This document shows positions 46,657-57,061 of a stretch of DNA of 64,000 nt, piece by piece (the stretch's first letter is position 1; each line of letters starts with the position of its first letter). The DNA is from Tetracentron sinense (Eukaryota > Streptophyta > Magnoliopsida > Trochodendrales > Trochodendraceae), in NCBI GenBank assembly GCA_015143295.1, contig CM026568.1, positions 37,580,441 to 37,644,440 of the forward strand, read 5' to 3'. A program made the position numbers and the translations under genes. Under the pieces are notes generated by a model, which saw only the letters and a list, made by a program, of their open reading frames with translations, did not search any database and was not told where the DNA came from.

Positions 46657-47225
46657 TTGGTATGCCCATCTATAGATGTTACCCATTAATAGATGAGATT
46701 AACTATGAGCATGAGTTTCAATTGATTAATTATGAACATGAGCTCCAGTTAACTGTTGATTAACTATAAACTGGAGCTCCGGTTGACTTTTCAACCGGAG
46801 TTCCCACAATAAACATGTGGAAGAGTGCTAGCCCTACTCTCATGAATGCCCTAGTAAACACTTATTAAAGTAAGAGATTAATTTTTAGCCAGAGCTCCGC
46901 TTCACAGCGTTGAAGCAGAGCTCCCCTATTTATACTAGACAGTGGCACGGTTTTAATAACTGAAAGAGGCACAGAGGCCAGAGCTCCTCTTTGTATTTAA
47001 ACTGTTAAAGTAAAGAGATTTGTTGAATTGAATAACACGGGTAAAACATGTATTGCCGACATCATTCTCTACGATTATGCATAGTCGAGTTGTAGTCCAT
47101 CCCACGAGTGTAGTTTTTAACTTTAGTTAAAGGGGGGTTGATACTTTACACATGTTAAAAAGGATATGTGGCGAGAAAAGGCATATGCGTTCTGCCCAGC
47201 AAAGTGCACACGGGTAAACTATCAT
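46657..47225. other. Non-coding stretch with hairpin-rich GAGCTCC repeats
   Basis: 46715-46990 repeats GGAGCTCC-type words. It includes a stem of CTCCGGTTGA paired with TCAACCGGAG at about 46776-46801, and a second loose stem near 46888-46922. It could be a degraded MITE. No frame or gene is visible. Confidence 0.4.
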
Positions 47226-47477
47226 TTAAAAGACATTAACCACCAAAATTAAAACTATTTCTAAGATTAAAAAACTGTTAAGTTATCTTGATGATAAGAT
47301 AAGTTATTTATTTTATAATAATAATGCTAGAGCAAAATACGCACGCGTAAACTACTATCACCTTTCAATTTGTTAAAAGACATTAACCACCAAAATTAAA
47401 ACTAATTCTAAGATTAAAAAACTGTTAAGTTATCTTAATGATAAGATAAGTTATTTATTTTATAATAATAATGCTAG
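47226..47477. repeat. Two-copy direct repeat, about 105 bp units
   Basis: 47226-47330 and 47373-47477 are nearly identical (TTAAAAGACATTAACCACC...ATAATAATGCTAG). They are offset by 147 bp; the linker shares a GCAC(A/G)CG(G)GTAAACTA word with the DNA before the first unit. Local tandem duplication, non-coding. Confidence 0.85.
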
Positions 47478-47851
47478 CTACTCTTTCCTTCTTTAAACTT
47501 AATTTCTCTAAGGGAGTGTCACTAGGATTATTCATTTTATAAAAGTATTAAAACTAAATATAATAGAAGATAATAGAAGACTAAATATAATTGAAGACAA
47601 TCCAGAGTCTATAGCCTAAAGCTAACCTTGGCTCCGTGGCTTGCCCACCAAAAAAACAGACTTCTCTTCCTCTCCCTTTTTTCTTTCCTTTTAAAGAGAA
47701 GGCAACAGACTTGTAGTGGATCCCATGTTACATGTCAATTTTTTTTCTTACAATAGGTGAGTCTTGATGGGGTGGTGTAGAAATTTAAAGCATGAAAAAG
47801 AACAAAAACACATCAGATTTACATGGTTTGGCGGTGTGCCTACGCCCACAG
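47478..47851. other. Non-coding spacer
   Basis: AT-rich DNA without a frame. 47780-47850 contains a TTTACATGGTTTGGC word often seen in plant LTRs, so this may be LTR debris. Confidence 0.35.
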
Positions 47852-48295
47852 TGTTAAGAATTGTCTACAATTCTATTTTGGGTAAAATTCTAATTTAGAG
47901 TGATTAGAATTTTGAGATATCCTAATTAGTTTGAGATTAGAATTTTGGGTATTTCCTAATTGGTTTATGAGTGTATTTGAGATATTCCTAATTGGTTTAA
48001 GGATTGTTTTGTGCTTATAAATAGGCCTAGGATAGAGACTTATTGGTTAAAGTTAACCAGGATGTGAGATGTAGGGTTTTCATGGAGAAGAGGTGGTCTC
48101 CCATGAAAAACCCTAGTAAGCTTTTGGTTAGAAGAGCTTGCTCATGACTTATCTTCGTGTTGGTTCATCCTTACATCTTAAAGGATCAAGTTGGTTCATC
48201 CTTACACTTTAAAGGATTTTTGTGGTAGTCGCTTAAGCGAATAACGACTGGCAGCCTTTTGTGTGATTCAGTTTATGGAGGATTCGATGGCATTC
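47852..48295 (+). repeat. Part of an older LTR hit by the copia element
   Basis: It starts TGTTAAGAATTG, has internal copies of a TTCCTAATTGGTT word and a TATA box (CTTATAAATAGG) at about 48014-48026. It is cut at 48295 by the copia insertion and seems to continue at 54313. Its 3' end could not be fixed. Confidence 0.45.
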
Positions 48296-49029
48296 TATTG
48301 GATATTTTAAAGAAAAAAAAAACCAGGAGTTTTTTGTTTTGAAAACAAAGTATGTTTTTGAAAGTTGTTTTTCAAAGCAAAGTTTAGTCCCACATTGGAA
48401 AACTACCAATACTTTGACAAATATATATAAGATAGTGTTGGAAGAAGGCTTGGGCCTTCAAGGGGCATTCGAATTTATTACCCATACCCACATGCTAAAC
48501 TTCAAACTATTATGCTAAAACACACACGCGCGCGCGTGCCGTGCCGTGCTGGGTTGGGTTGGGTTGGGTTATAAGATTCAAATGATTATTTTATAATCCC
48601 TCTTGTTTAAACGTTTTTTAATTAAAACCAAAACTGTTTTAAATTTAAACTATAACTGTTTTATGACTGTTGGGTTAGTTTTTGTCTGTTAAACAGTTTA
48701 TGACTGTTGGGTATTTTCAAACCTTTGTGCTTTTTCGAAAATATGTCTTCACTTTTTAAATAAGAGTCTTTTTAATTCACAAATTCTTTTGTTTTTTACT
48801 CTCTTTCTCTGAGCAAATTCTGTAAGTTTCTATGTTTTGGAACAGACTTAGTACAACAAACTAATTCTATTAAACAACATCCAAAGCGGTGTCCATTGTA
48901 TCCTGGAACCGGTGCTTGTACCCATTTGCTGACTTTGTTGTGGGGGCGAATATAGTTTAAAGAAAGTATAGCCTACACCTCGGATTTGCTTGCTGTATTT
49001 CTGTGATTTCTGAAACCATTTCTCCAACA
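48296..49029 (+). repeat. Copia 5' LTR
   Basis: It starts TATTGGATAT (TGTTGGATAT in the 3' LTR) and ends TTTCTCCAACA. A TATA-like ATATATATAAGAT is near 48420. A (GGGTT)n run is at 48550-48571, where the 3' LTR has a (GAGCC)n run instead. Confidence 0.9.
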
Positions 49030-49046
49030 ATTTTAAACTGTATTCC

Positions 49047-49864
49047 ATGGCAACCAGAAATCAAGTACAGTATCATCCGAATCTTCCAAGGCTTGAAACT
49101 TCGATGGAGCACTTCAAACGATGGCAACAGAAGATTCATTTCTTCCTTCTTTGAATGTTGTCTCTGTTCTCACTATGGTTTGTCTTACCCCAACTGATGA
49201 TTCCACCATTGAAGATATCCAGAAGAAGCAGAAATGGGAAGCAGAAAATTATTCATGTCGTGGTCACATCCTCAATTACTTAGCTGATTCTCTATTCGAT
49301 GTGCACCAGTATACAAACACTGCAAAAGAACTTTGAGAAGCACTGAAAAAGAAATACAATACAGAGGATGAAGGATATCAATCCTATCTTGTAAGTCAAT
49401 TTTTAAAATTTAAGATGAGTGATGGAAAACCCATTCCTGAACAAGTTCATGAGTTTCAGGTTATCATAAATAACCTTATTGCAGAAGGAGTCATATTCAA
49501 GGAATTCTTTCTTGTGATAGCAATAGTTGCAAAACTACCACTTTCATGGAAAGAATACCGGAAAACCTTTAAACATACTAAGGAAGAAATGATCATGGAT
49601 GATCTCCTTAAGTATCTTTGAATTGAGGAAGAGTGAAGGTTGAGGGATAAACTGGAGGAACAAACTAAATTGGTCTCCAAGGCGAACCTAGTTGAGAATG
49701 AAGAACCTGATAAGAAGAAGCGGAAATTCAAACACTCCTTCCAACAAAAAGACAGGAAAGACAAGAAGAATACTGAGGACAAGATATCCAAGAAGGGGGC
49801 TTGCTACCATTGTGGGAAGCCCGAACACTTCAAAAGGGATTGCCGACACTTCAAGAAAAGTTAA
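49047..49864 (+). pseudogene. Copia gag
   Basis: A likely start ATGGCAACCAGA lies only 17 bases after the LTR. A WQQK motif near 49125 is followed by a frameshift at about 49145, then the UBN2-like helical region, and a CCHC zinc knuckle CYHCGKPEHFKRDC at 49802-49843. Stops occur at about 49334, 49619 and 49634. Gag would form the particle shell; this copy is broken. Confidence 0.8.
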
Positions 49865-49894
49865 GCAAATGTAGTTGAAGAAAAGTTTGTTGCA

Positions 49895-52800
49895 ATGTTT
49901 TCTAAAGTGAACCTTTTAGGAGATGAAAAAAAATGGTGGTTTGACACAGGTGCTACAAGACATGTGTGCAAAAACCATTCCATGTTTTCTTCATATGAAA
50001 ATGTAACAGAAGAAAATCAAGTTCTCTATATGGGAAACTCTTCAACGGCAAAGATTGAAGGATATGGGAAGGTGGAAATGGACTTCACTTCCGGGAAGAC
50101 AGTTACTCTTAATAATGTTTTACATGTACCCGAAGTCAGGAAGAATCTTGTATCAGTCAGCTTGTTAGTAAATTATGACTTTAAGTTAGTGTTTGAGTCT
50201 GATAAATGTATTCTGTCTAGGAAAGAGAAATTTGTTGGTAAAGGCTATGCCTTAGGAGGATTGTTCAAAGCCAATATTGGCTTTGATGAATTGAATGAAA
50301 TTTCTGATTCTGCTTATATGGTTGATTTATTTAATTTATGGCATGTTAGATTAGGACACATAAATTTTAGATATATGAAATTTATATCAAAATTAAATTT
50401 GATTCATTCACATGAAAACTCAAATGTTGATAAATGTGAAATCTGTACAAAGACTAAATTAATTAGAAAGTCATTTAAGAATGCAGTAAAAAAGTCTAAT
50501 GTTTTAGAATTAATACATTCTGATTTATGTGATTTCTCTAAAATTACTATAAGAGGAGGAAAAAGATATTTTATAACATTTATTGATGATTGTTCTAGAT
50601 TCACTTAAGTATATTTAATACAAAATAAAAGTGAAGCTTTAGATAAGTTTAAAACTTATAAAACATATGGAGAAAATAAATTAGATATTAAAATAAAAGG
50701 ATTAAGATCCGATAGGGGAGGAGAATATATTTCTTTAAAATGAATTTAATATTTTTTGTGAAAGCCAAGGTATTAGACATGAATTTACAGCCCCTTACAC
50801 TCCTCAACAAAATAGTATCGCAAAAAGAAAAAATAGAACTCTAGTTGAAATGATAAATGTTATGTTATGCAATTCAAATCTTGGTTTGGACTTATGAGGT
50901 GAAGCAATTTTAACTGCTGTCCATGTACTAAACAGAATTTCAAATAAGAATTTGGATAAAATCCTATTTGAAATAATGATGGGAAGAACACCTAGTTTAC
51001 ATTATTTTAAAGTGTGGGGGGGTGTAGGGCATTAGTAAGATTGCCAAATCCTAAAAGACCAAAGCTTGGTCTAAGGGCCATTGAATTTGTATTTATTGGA
51101 TACAGATAGAATAGCATAACATATAGATTTATGGTTATTGAAAATAATCAAGTAATAAATAAATATTCTATCATTGAATCTAGAGATGCTGCTTTTTATG
51201 AAACTTCATTTATAACAAAACCAAGTCAAGAAAATACTAATCATAGTATAAATAAAAATGTAACAAAAATTTCAGAAATTCAAATTATGGAAAATACTTA
51301 AAATGAAGAAATTGAAGAACTAGCACAAGATCAAGAATAGAATCTTAATCCAATCCCAGAACTTAGAAGAAGTAAAAGGGCTAGAAAAGAAACTAATTTA
51401 TGAAATGATTATTTTCTATACTTAGTAGAAGGGGGTCGAAATGATTTTGTTCATGAATTTCTATATTGTCTAAATATAGATAATGATCTATTAATATTTC
51501 AAGAAGCTATTAATTCAAGAGATGTAAATTTTTGAAAGGAAGCTATTAATGATGAAATGGACTCATTAATGGCAAATCAAACTTGGAAACTAATAACTTT
51601 ACCTAAGGATCTAAAACCATAGGTAATAGATGGATATTCAAGAGAAAATTAAAAGCCGACGGTTCTATTGAAAAATTTAAAGCAAGATTAGTTGCTAAGG
51701 GATATAGACAAAATGAATGAATAGATTTCTTTGATACTTTTGCACCTGTAGCATGTCTTACTACAATAAGATGTTTAATTGCTTTAGCTTCAATTCATAA
51801 ATTAATAATTCATCAAATGAATGTAAAAATTGATTTTCTCAATGAAAATTTAGAAGAAGAAATATATATGGATCAACCTGAAGGATTTGTTTTACCAGGA
51901 AATGAAAACAAAGTATGTGAATTAACTAAATCTTTGTATGGTTTAAAACAAGCCCTAAACAATGGCATACTAGATTTGATGAAGTTATTTTAAACTTTGG
52001 ATTTAAAGTAAATGAATCTGATAAATATGTTTATAGTAAATTCCATAATAATAATGAAATTATAATATGCTTATATGTGGATGATTTGTTATTATTTGGA
52101 ACTAATATTAATGTGATAGAAGAAACCAAAAGTTTTTGGAAATCTGTCTTTGATATGAAAGATATGGGATTAGCAAATCTTATCTTAGGAATTAAGATAA
52201 TAAGAATTGGAAATGAAATAATAATGTCTCAAATCACATTATTTTGAAAAGATTCTTAAAAAGTATAACTACTTTGATATGGATTTAACATCTACACCTT
52301 ATGATACAAATATAAAGCTAATTAAAAATGAAGGAAGATGTATCTCTCAACTTAAATATGCAAGTCAAATAGAAGTCTTATGTATGCAATGCATTGTACT
52401 AGACCTGATATAACATATGCTGTTAGAAATTGAGTAGATTCATATCTAATCCTGGATATATGCATTGGAATGCTCTAACTCGTATTTTTAGATATTTAAA
52501 GTATTCAATGAATTATGCTTTACATTTTTCTGGTTTTCCAAATGTACTAGAAGGTTATTGTGATGCAAGTTGGAATTCTAATGATTTTAAATTCACAAGT
52601 GGATGGATATTCACTATAGGTGGAGCCACGATCTCATGAGGATCAAAGAAGCAAACTTGCTTAACTCATTCCATAATGAAATTTGAGTTTATTGCACTAG
52701 CGGCCTGCAGCAAGGAGGCAGAGTGGCTAAAGAATTTAATGTCAGAAATTCCATTAATGGTAAAACTATTGCTACCGGTTTCTATACACTGTGATAGTGA

Positions 52801-52965
52801 AGCTACACTATCAAAGGCCTATTGTAAAACATATAATGGAAAATCTAGACACATTGGTTTAAGGCATAGCTATGTAAGAGAATTACTCAAAAAATGAGTA
52901 ATCTCTATTTTAAGTATCAGGTCTTCACAAAACCTGATGGATCTGTTTACTAAAGGCCTGAGTTG
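49895..52965 (+). pseudogene. Copia pol (protease, integrase, RT, RNase H), broken
   Basis: Domains in order: protease with FDTGATRHVC near 49940; GAG-pre-integrase with LWHVRLGH near 50335; integrase core with HSDLCDF, FIDDCSRF and RSDRGGEY (50518-50730); reverse transcriptase from about 51540 with FDTFAPVA and the catalytic YVDDLL at about 52073; RNase H with GYCDASW at about 52555 and a final HCDSEATLS...SRHIGLRH block at 52790-52870. The longest clean frame is 49895-50608. Several stops and frameshifts follow, so it is inactive. Confidence 0.88.
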
Positions 52966-53540
52966 AAATGGTATATACTAGACATCGAGAGAAATGAGTT
53001 TGAAATCCATTAACTCATAGGAATCACTTATAGCAGAAACCTAACCTAATATTCATTAGGTTCCATGAGAAAAATAAGTTATAAATATGTGATTGAAAGT
53101 GTATTAACATATACTTTAGAACTGTAATAACAAAAGAGAGGTTGAGCAATGACTCTTAATAGGTCTATAACTAAGTGTTGAAGTGTACTATTTACAGTTA
53201 CACTTTTAATGGATCTACCTTTGTAGGTGTGGAAGTTTGACCACTTCTAAAGTGAAACAACTTTCTCATTAAACACTCACAGAAAACAGGATTATAGCAC
53301 AAGGCCATAAAAGTGCTAACGTAAATGAACACTAGAACTTTTGAGAAAAAGTATGTGTATACATAGTCCGGTTCACCATTAAGTGCAAGCAGTTCAAGAC
53401 TAAGGTCACTAAAAACACTAGTGGATTTTGACTCTGTAAACTTAGGTGATGATTAAAGTCCGGAAGACACCATTCATTGAAATATGACTTCTTCTAGTTT
53501 GCTAAGAAATTTCTTTATTTTATTTAAAATTGTGGGGGAT

Positions 53541-54307
53541 TGTTGGATATTTTAAAGAAAAAAAAAACCATGAGTTTTTTGTTTTGAAAGCAAAGTGTGT
53601 TTTTGAAAGTTGTTTTTCAAAGCAAAAGTTTAGTCCCACATTGGAAAACTACCAATACTTTGACAAGTATATATAAGATAGTGTTGGAAGAAGGCTTGGG
53701 CCTTCAAGGGGCATTCAAATTTATTACCCATACCCACTATGCTAAACTTCAAACCATTATGCTAAAACACACACACGCGCGCATGCCGTGCCGAGCCGAG
53801 CCGAGCCGAGTTGAGTCGGGCGAGTGGGCTAGGTTGGGTTTGGGTTATAAGATTTAAATGATTATTTTTTAATCCCTCTTGTTTAAAAGTTTTTTTAATT
53901 AAAACCAAAGCTGTTTTAAATTTAAACTATAATTGTTTTATGACTGTTGGGTTAGGTTTTGTTTGTTGAACAGTTTATGACTGTTGGGCCATTTCAAACC
54001 TTTGTGCCTATTCGAAAATGTGTCTTTACTCTTTAAATAAGAGTCTTTTCTATTCACAAACTACTTCGTTTTTTACTCTCTTTCTCTGAGCAAATTTTGT
54101 AAGTTTCTGTGTTCTGGAACAGACTTAGTACAACAAACTAATTTTGTTAAACAACATCCAAAGTAGTGTCCGTTGTATCCTGGAACTGGTTCGTTGTACC
54201 CATTTGCTGACTTTGTTGTGGGGACGAATACAGTTTAAAGAAAGAATAGCCTATGCCTCGGATTTGCTTGTTGTATTTCTGTGATTTCTGAAACAATTTC
54301 TCCAACA
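53541..54307 (+). repeat. Copia 3' LTR
   Basis: It starts TGTTGGATAT after the purine tract TTGTGGGGGAT and ends TTTCTCCAACA. It is 767 bp against 734 bp for the 5' LTR, mainly because the short-repeat block near 53785-53840 differs. Confidence 0.92.
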
Positions 54308-54312
54308 CATTC

Positions 54313-55630
54313 CACTCGAGCGGTTATCGACGAGATTTCCACCGGTACAAAAGATAGAAACATACCTTATTCAGATTGACTTAGCAATTTGAAGTTATTT
54401 CCAAGAGAAGTTCTAACTAACTTAGCATCTTTCACACTAAATATTCTCAACACCTCTGTATATCACTTGTGTCTCCCACAACCTACCTGTTTTTTTGTCA
54501 CTGTTAATCTCCATATAAAGGATCCTTTTAGCAGCACCCATCCTTCAAACCAAACTCTCACTAAACTTAGAATTTAAAACATTAACATGCTAAATGTTCT
54601 TAGAGGCCATTTTCATGTCATCAACATACATTTATCTTCTAAACCCATCTGATACTATATGTAGTGCCTCTTCATGTGTTAGATTTTCTTGCAATAGTAG
54701 CAGTCGAACTTGTTTTCACTCTTCTCCCTTGATTTAGAACGTGACATTCGATCAATTCTCTTTTCTTGAGAGTATTTTTAATAGGTTTATGCAAATTTCA
54801 TTCTTCCAAAGAGTTGCAATAAAAATATTATCTATTTTAGGGATCTCTTTTCCAAATAAAATCAATAAAAGTGTAGTAGCAAGAGTTTCATATGAATGTG
54901 AAAGTGAGGCCAAAAGAAGCAACTTTGTCTTATTTTTCTGTTTTTAGCTCAACACTTTGGATTATTCAACATTTGCTTTCCGTAAAATGTGTTGAGGTGA
55001 TGTAGAAGGTTTTCACATTCTTTCATACGCACCATACAATTATTTTTCAGAAACAATTTGTTTGTTAATGACTTTAAAATATATAGACTTTTCAAATATT
55101 TTCATAACTCAAGAGTAGACCCTTTAATTAAAACATTATACATTACTTCATCCGCAAAACATAGATGAATTGAATTAATGGCCCTCATCTTCAATTCCTC
55201 CTAGTCATCATTTTACATTGACATTTACTTCTTTTTCTTCCTGTATAGGGCCTTTATCAGTACTCTCTGTTGCACTAGCAAATCTTTAACCCGTCATTGC
55301 CATAGGTTGAAGTTGCTTTTTCTATCTAAATTTTTTGACATTAAACTTAGTTTTTGACCCTTTTCCTTTCATTGCTTTTGACCCATGGATGTGAAGAAAT
55401 CAAAGTTGCTACACCAGTCGATTCTGCTATTACAATCCATCAGATCTTATTTTGCACAAATCAGATGTCCTGAGACTCCCTGACACCATCTGCATTGATT
55501 ATGAACCCAAAAAATCTTGAACGGATGATTCATTTTGATCAAGAAACCCCCACGTAGATTAAAAACAATAACAATTTCTCCTCTTTAATCTCTAATTTCT
55601 TCCCAATCAAAACCTCGCTTTGATAATAGT
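54313..55630 (-). pseudogene. Fossil copia fragment, minus strand
   Basis: A minus-strand YVDDM...ASKN motif, the copia reverse transcriptase catalytic box, survives at about 54600-54640. Near 55617-55630 a decayed minus-strand primer-binding site resembles the complement of TGGTATCAGAGC and borders an LTR-like TTTGTAGAAA. Everything between is stop-ridden and AT-rich. The first 60-70 bases may still belong to the older LTR at 47852. Confidence 0.5.
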
Positions 55631-55893
55631 TTGTAGAAAATTAAAGAAATGAAGACAACAAACACAAACACAACACAAAAACACAACACATTTACGTGTT
55701 TCAGCGTTGTGTCTATGTTTACGGATGAGCCTAGGTAAATTCACTATATTCTCAAAAAATAATTACAATAATTTCTACCATGCATAACCCCTAATTCAAT
55801 TTCCATAGAGTATATATATACACTTCACAAAGAATATCTAAAATACCCTATTGAGCTCGGTCCCGGTCATTTTGGTTTTCATGCAAGCCCTCT
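55631..55893 (-). repeat. LTR remnant of the fossil copia element
   Basis: It directly adjoins the decayed primer-binding site and contains a TTTACGTGTTTCAGC word common in plant copia LTRs. It ends where the gypsy fold-back begins. The outer LTR end is not visible. Confidence 0.4.
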
Positions 55894-55894
55894 C

Positions 55895-56817
55895 TGATGT
55901 AGAACAAGTGGTAAACGACTTCTTGGAGTAGTAAGATAAGTTTAAGGAGAGTCGGAAGTCAAAATATCCACCTTAAACTTCAAACGGCCACCCACGAGTA
56001 CTCAAATTGAAGATATCGACGAGTCCAACTTTGTGGTAACCAACTACGCCGGTTAAGCCCATCGGAAAGCCCAGAAAAGACTATTAAAGGGTCCGAATCT
56101 CAGTTTTTAGAGAAAACTTTATTTTTGGCAAATTTTGTTTTAGGTCGTTTTAAGGTATTTTGAGTCCCTTTTTGTTTCAGAAAGTCTTAAATAGTTCTTT
56201 TAAGACTTTTGGTAGAGTTTGGGTCAATTTAGGATTTTTACTATTTTTAGTAATTTTTACTATTTCGAGAATTAGGGTTTTAGGACTATATAAATACTCT
56301 TGTAAGCAATTGCAACACAGTTTTATCAATAAACCCGAATCACCCTTCAATCCACAAGGAACCTTGAATCCACAAGGAAAAGAGAGAAATTCGAAATTTT
56401 ATTGAAAAAACTGTGTTGCAATTGCTTACAAGAGTATTTATATACTCCTAAAAATTACTAAAAATAGTAAAAATCCTAAATTGACCTAAAATCTACCCAA
56501 AGTCTTAAAAGAACTATTTAAGACTTTCTAAAACAAAAACAGACTCAAAATACCTTAAAACGACCTAAAACAGAATTTGCCAAAAATAGAAATTTTTTTT
56601 TTCTAAAAAGTGAGATTCGGACCCTTTAACAGTCTTTTCTGGCCTTTCTGAGGGGCTTAACCGGCGTAGTTGGTTACCATGATGTTGGGCTCGTTGATAT
56701 CTTCGATTTGAGTACTCGTGGGTGGCCGTTTGATGTTTAAGGTGCATATTTTGACTTCCGACTCTCCTTAAACTTAACTTGCCGCTCCAAGAAGTCGTTT
56801 GCCACTTGTTCAACATC
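55895..56817. repeat. Large inverted repeat made of two gypsy 3' ends
   Basis: 55895-56333 (plus) and 56398-56817 (minus) are reverse complements with scattered differences, separated by about 64 bp. Each arm runs from the last codons of pol (VEQV.NDFLE) through the LTR start (GGTAACCAACTACGCCGG) to a TATA box and the GCAATTGCAACACAG leader. Both arms point to the centre. The TATA boxes are at about 56286 (plus) and 56436 (minus). Confidence 0.9.
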
Positions 56818-57057
56818 AGTCCCCTCCACTTGAAGAAAACTCACCCTCGAGTTAATTGTTGGTAGGACAAGAGAGTCAGGGGCATAATACTCAAACAAAT
56901 ATTGGACATTGAATGTCTTCGAAATGGCCATGTCACTAGGAAGATTAACAACATAAGCATTGTTATTAATCTTCTTAATGATCTCATAGGGCCCAATCTT
57001 CTTATTCTTCAACTTATTGTATGTACCCACTGGAAAACGCTCATTCCTTAAGTGCAC
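56738..57057 (-). pseudogene. C-terminal part of a second type of gypsy integrase
   Basis: The minus-strand frame of about 106 codons contains [18 protein letters not shown] and an [11 protein letters not shown] motif, typical of the integrase C-terminal region of plant gypsy elements that lack the long-LTR architecture of the other copies. It reads into the right arm of the inverted repeat and ends at its stop there. Its 5' side is cut at about 57061 by the LTR of the next element. Confidence 0.7.
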
Positions 57058-57061
57058 TATC

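Larger units (their letters stand above)
48296..54307 (+). mobile_element. Complete Ty1/copia element, decayed (6.0 kb)
   Basis: LTRs at 48296-49029 and 53541-54307, with an exact 5 bp target duplication CATTC at 48291-48295 and 54308-54312. Internal order is gag, protease, integrase, reverse transcriptase, RNase H, which is the copia order. The LTRs differ at many positions, so the insertion is not recent. Confidence 0.93.
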
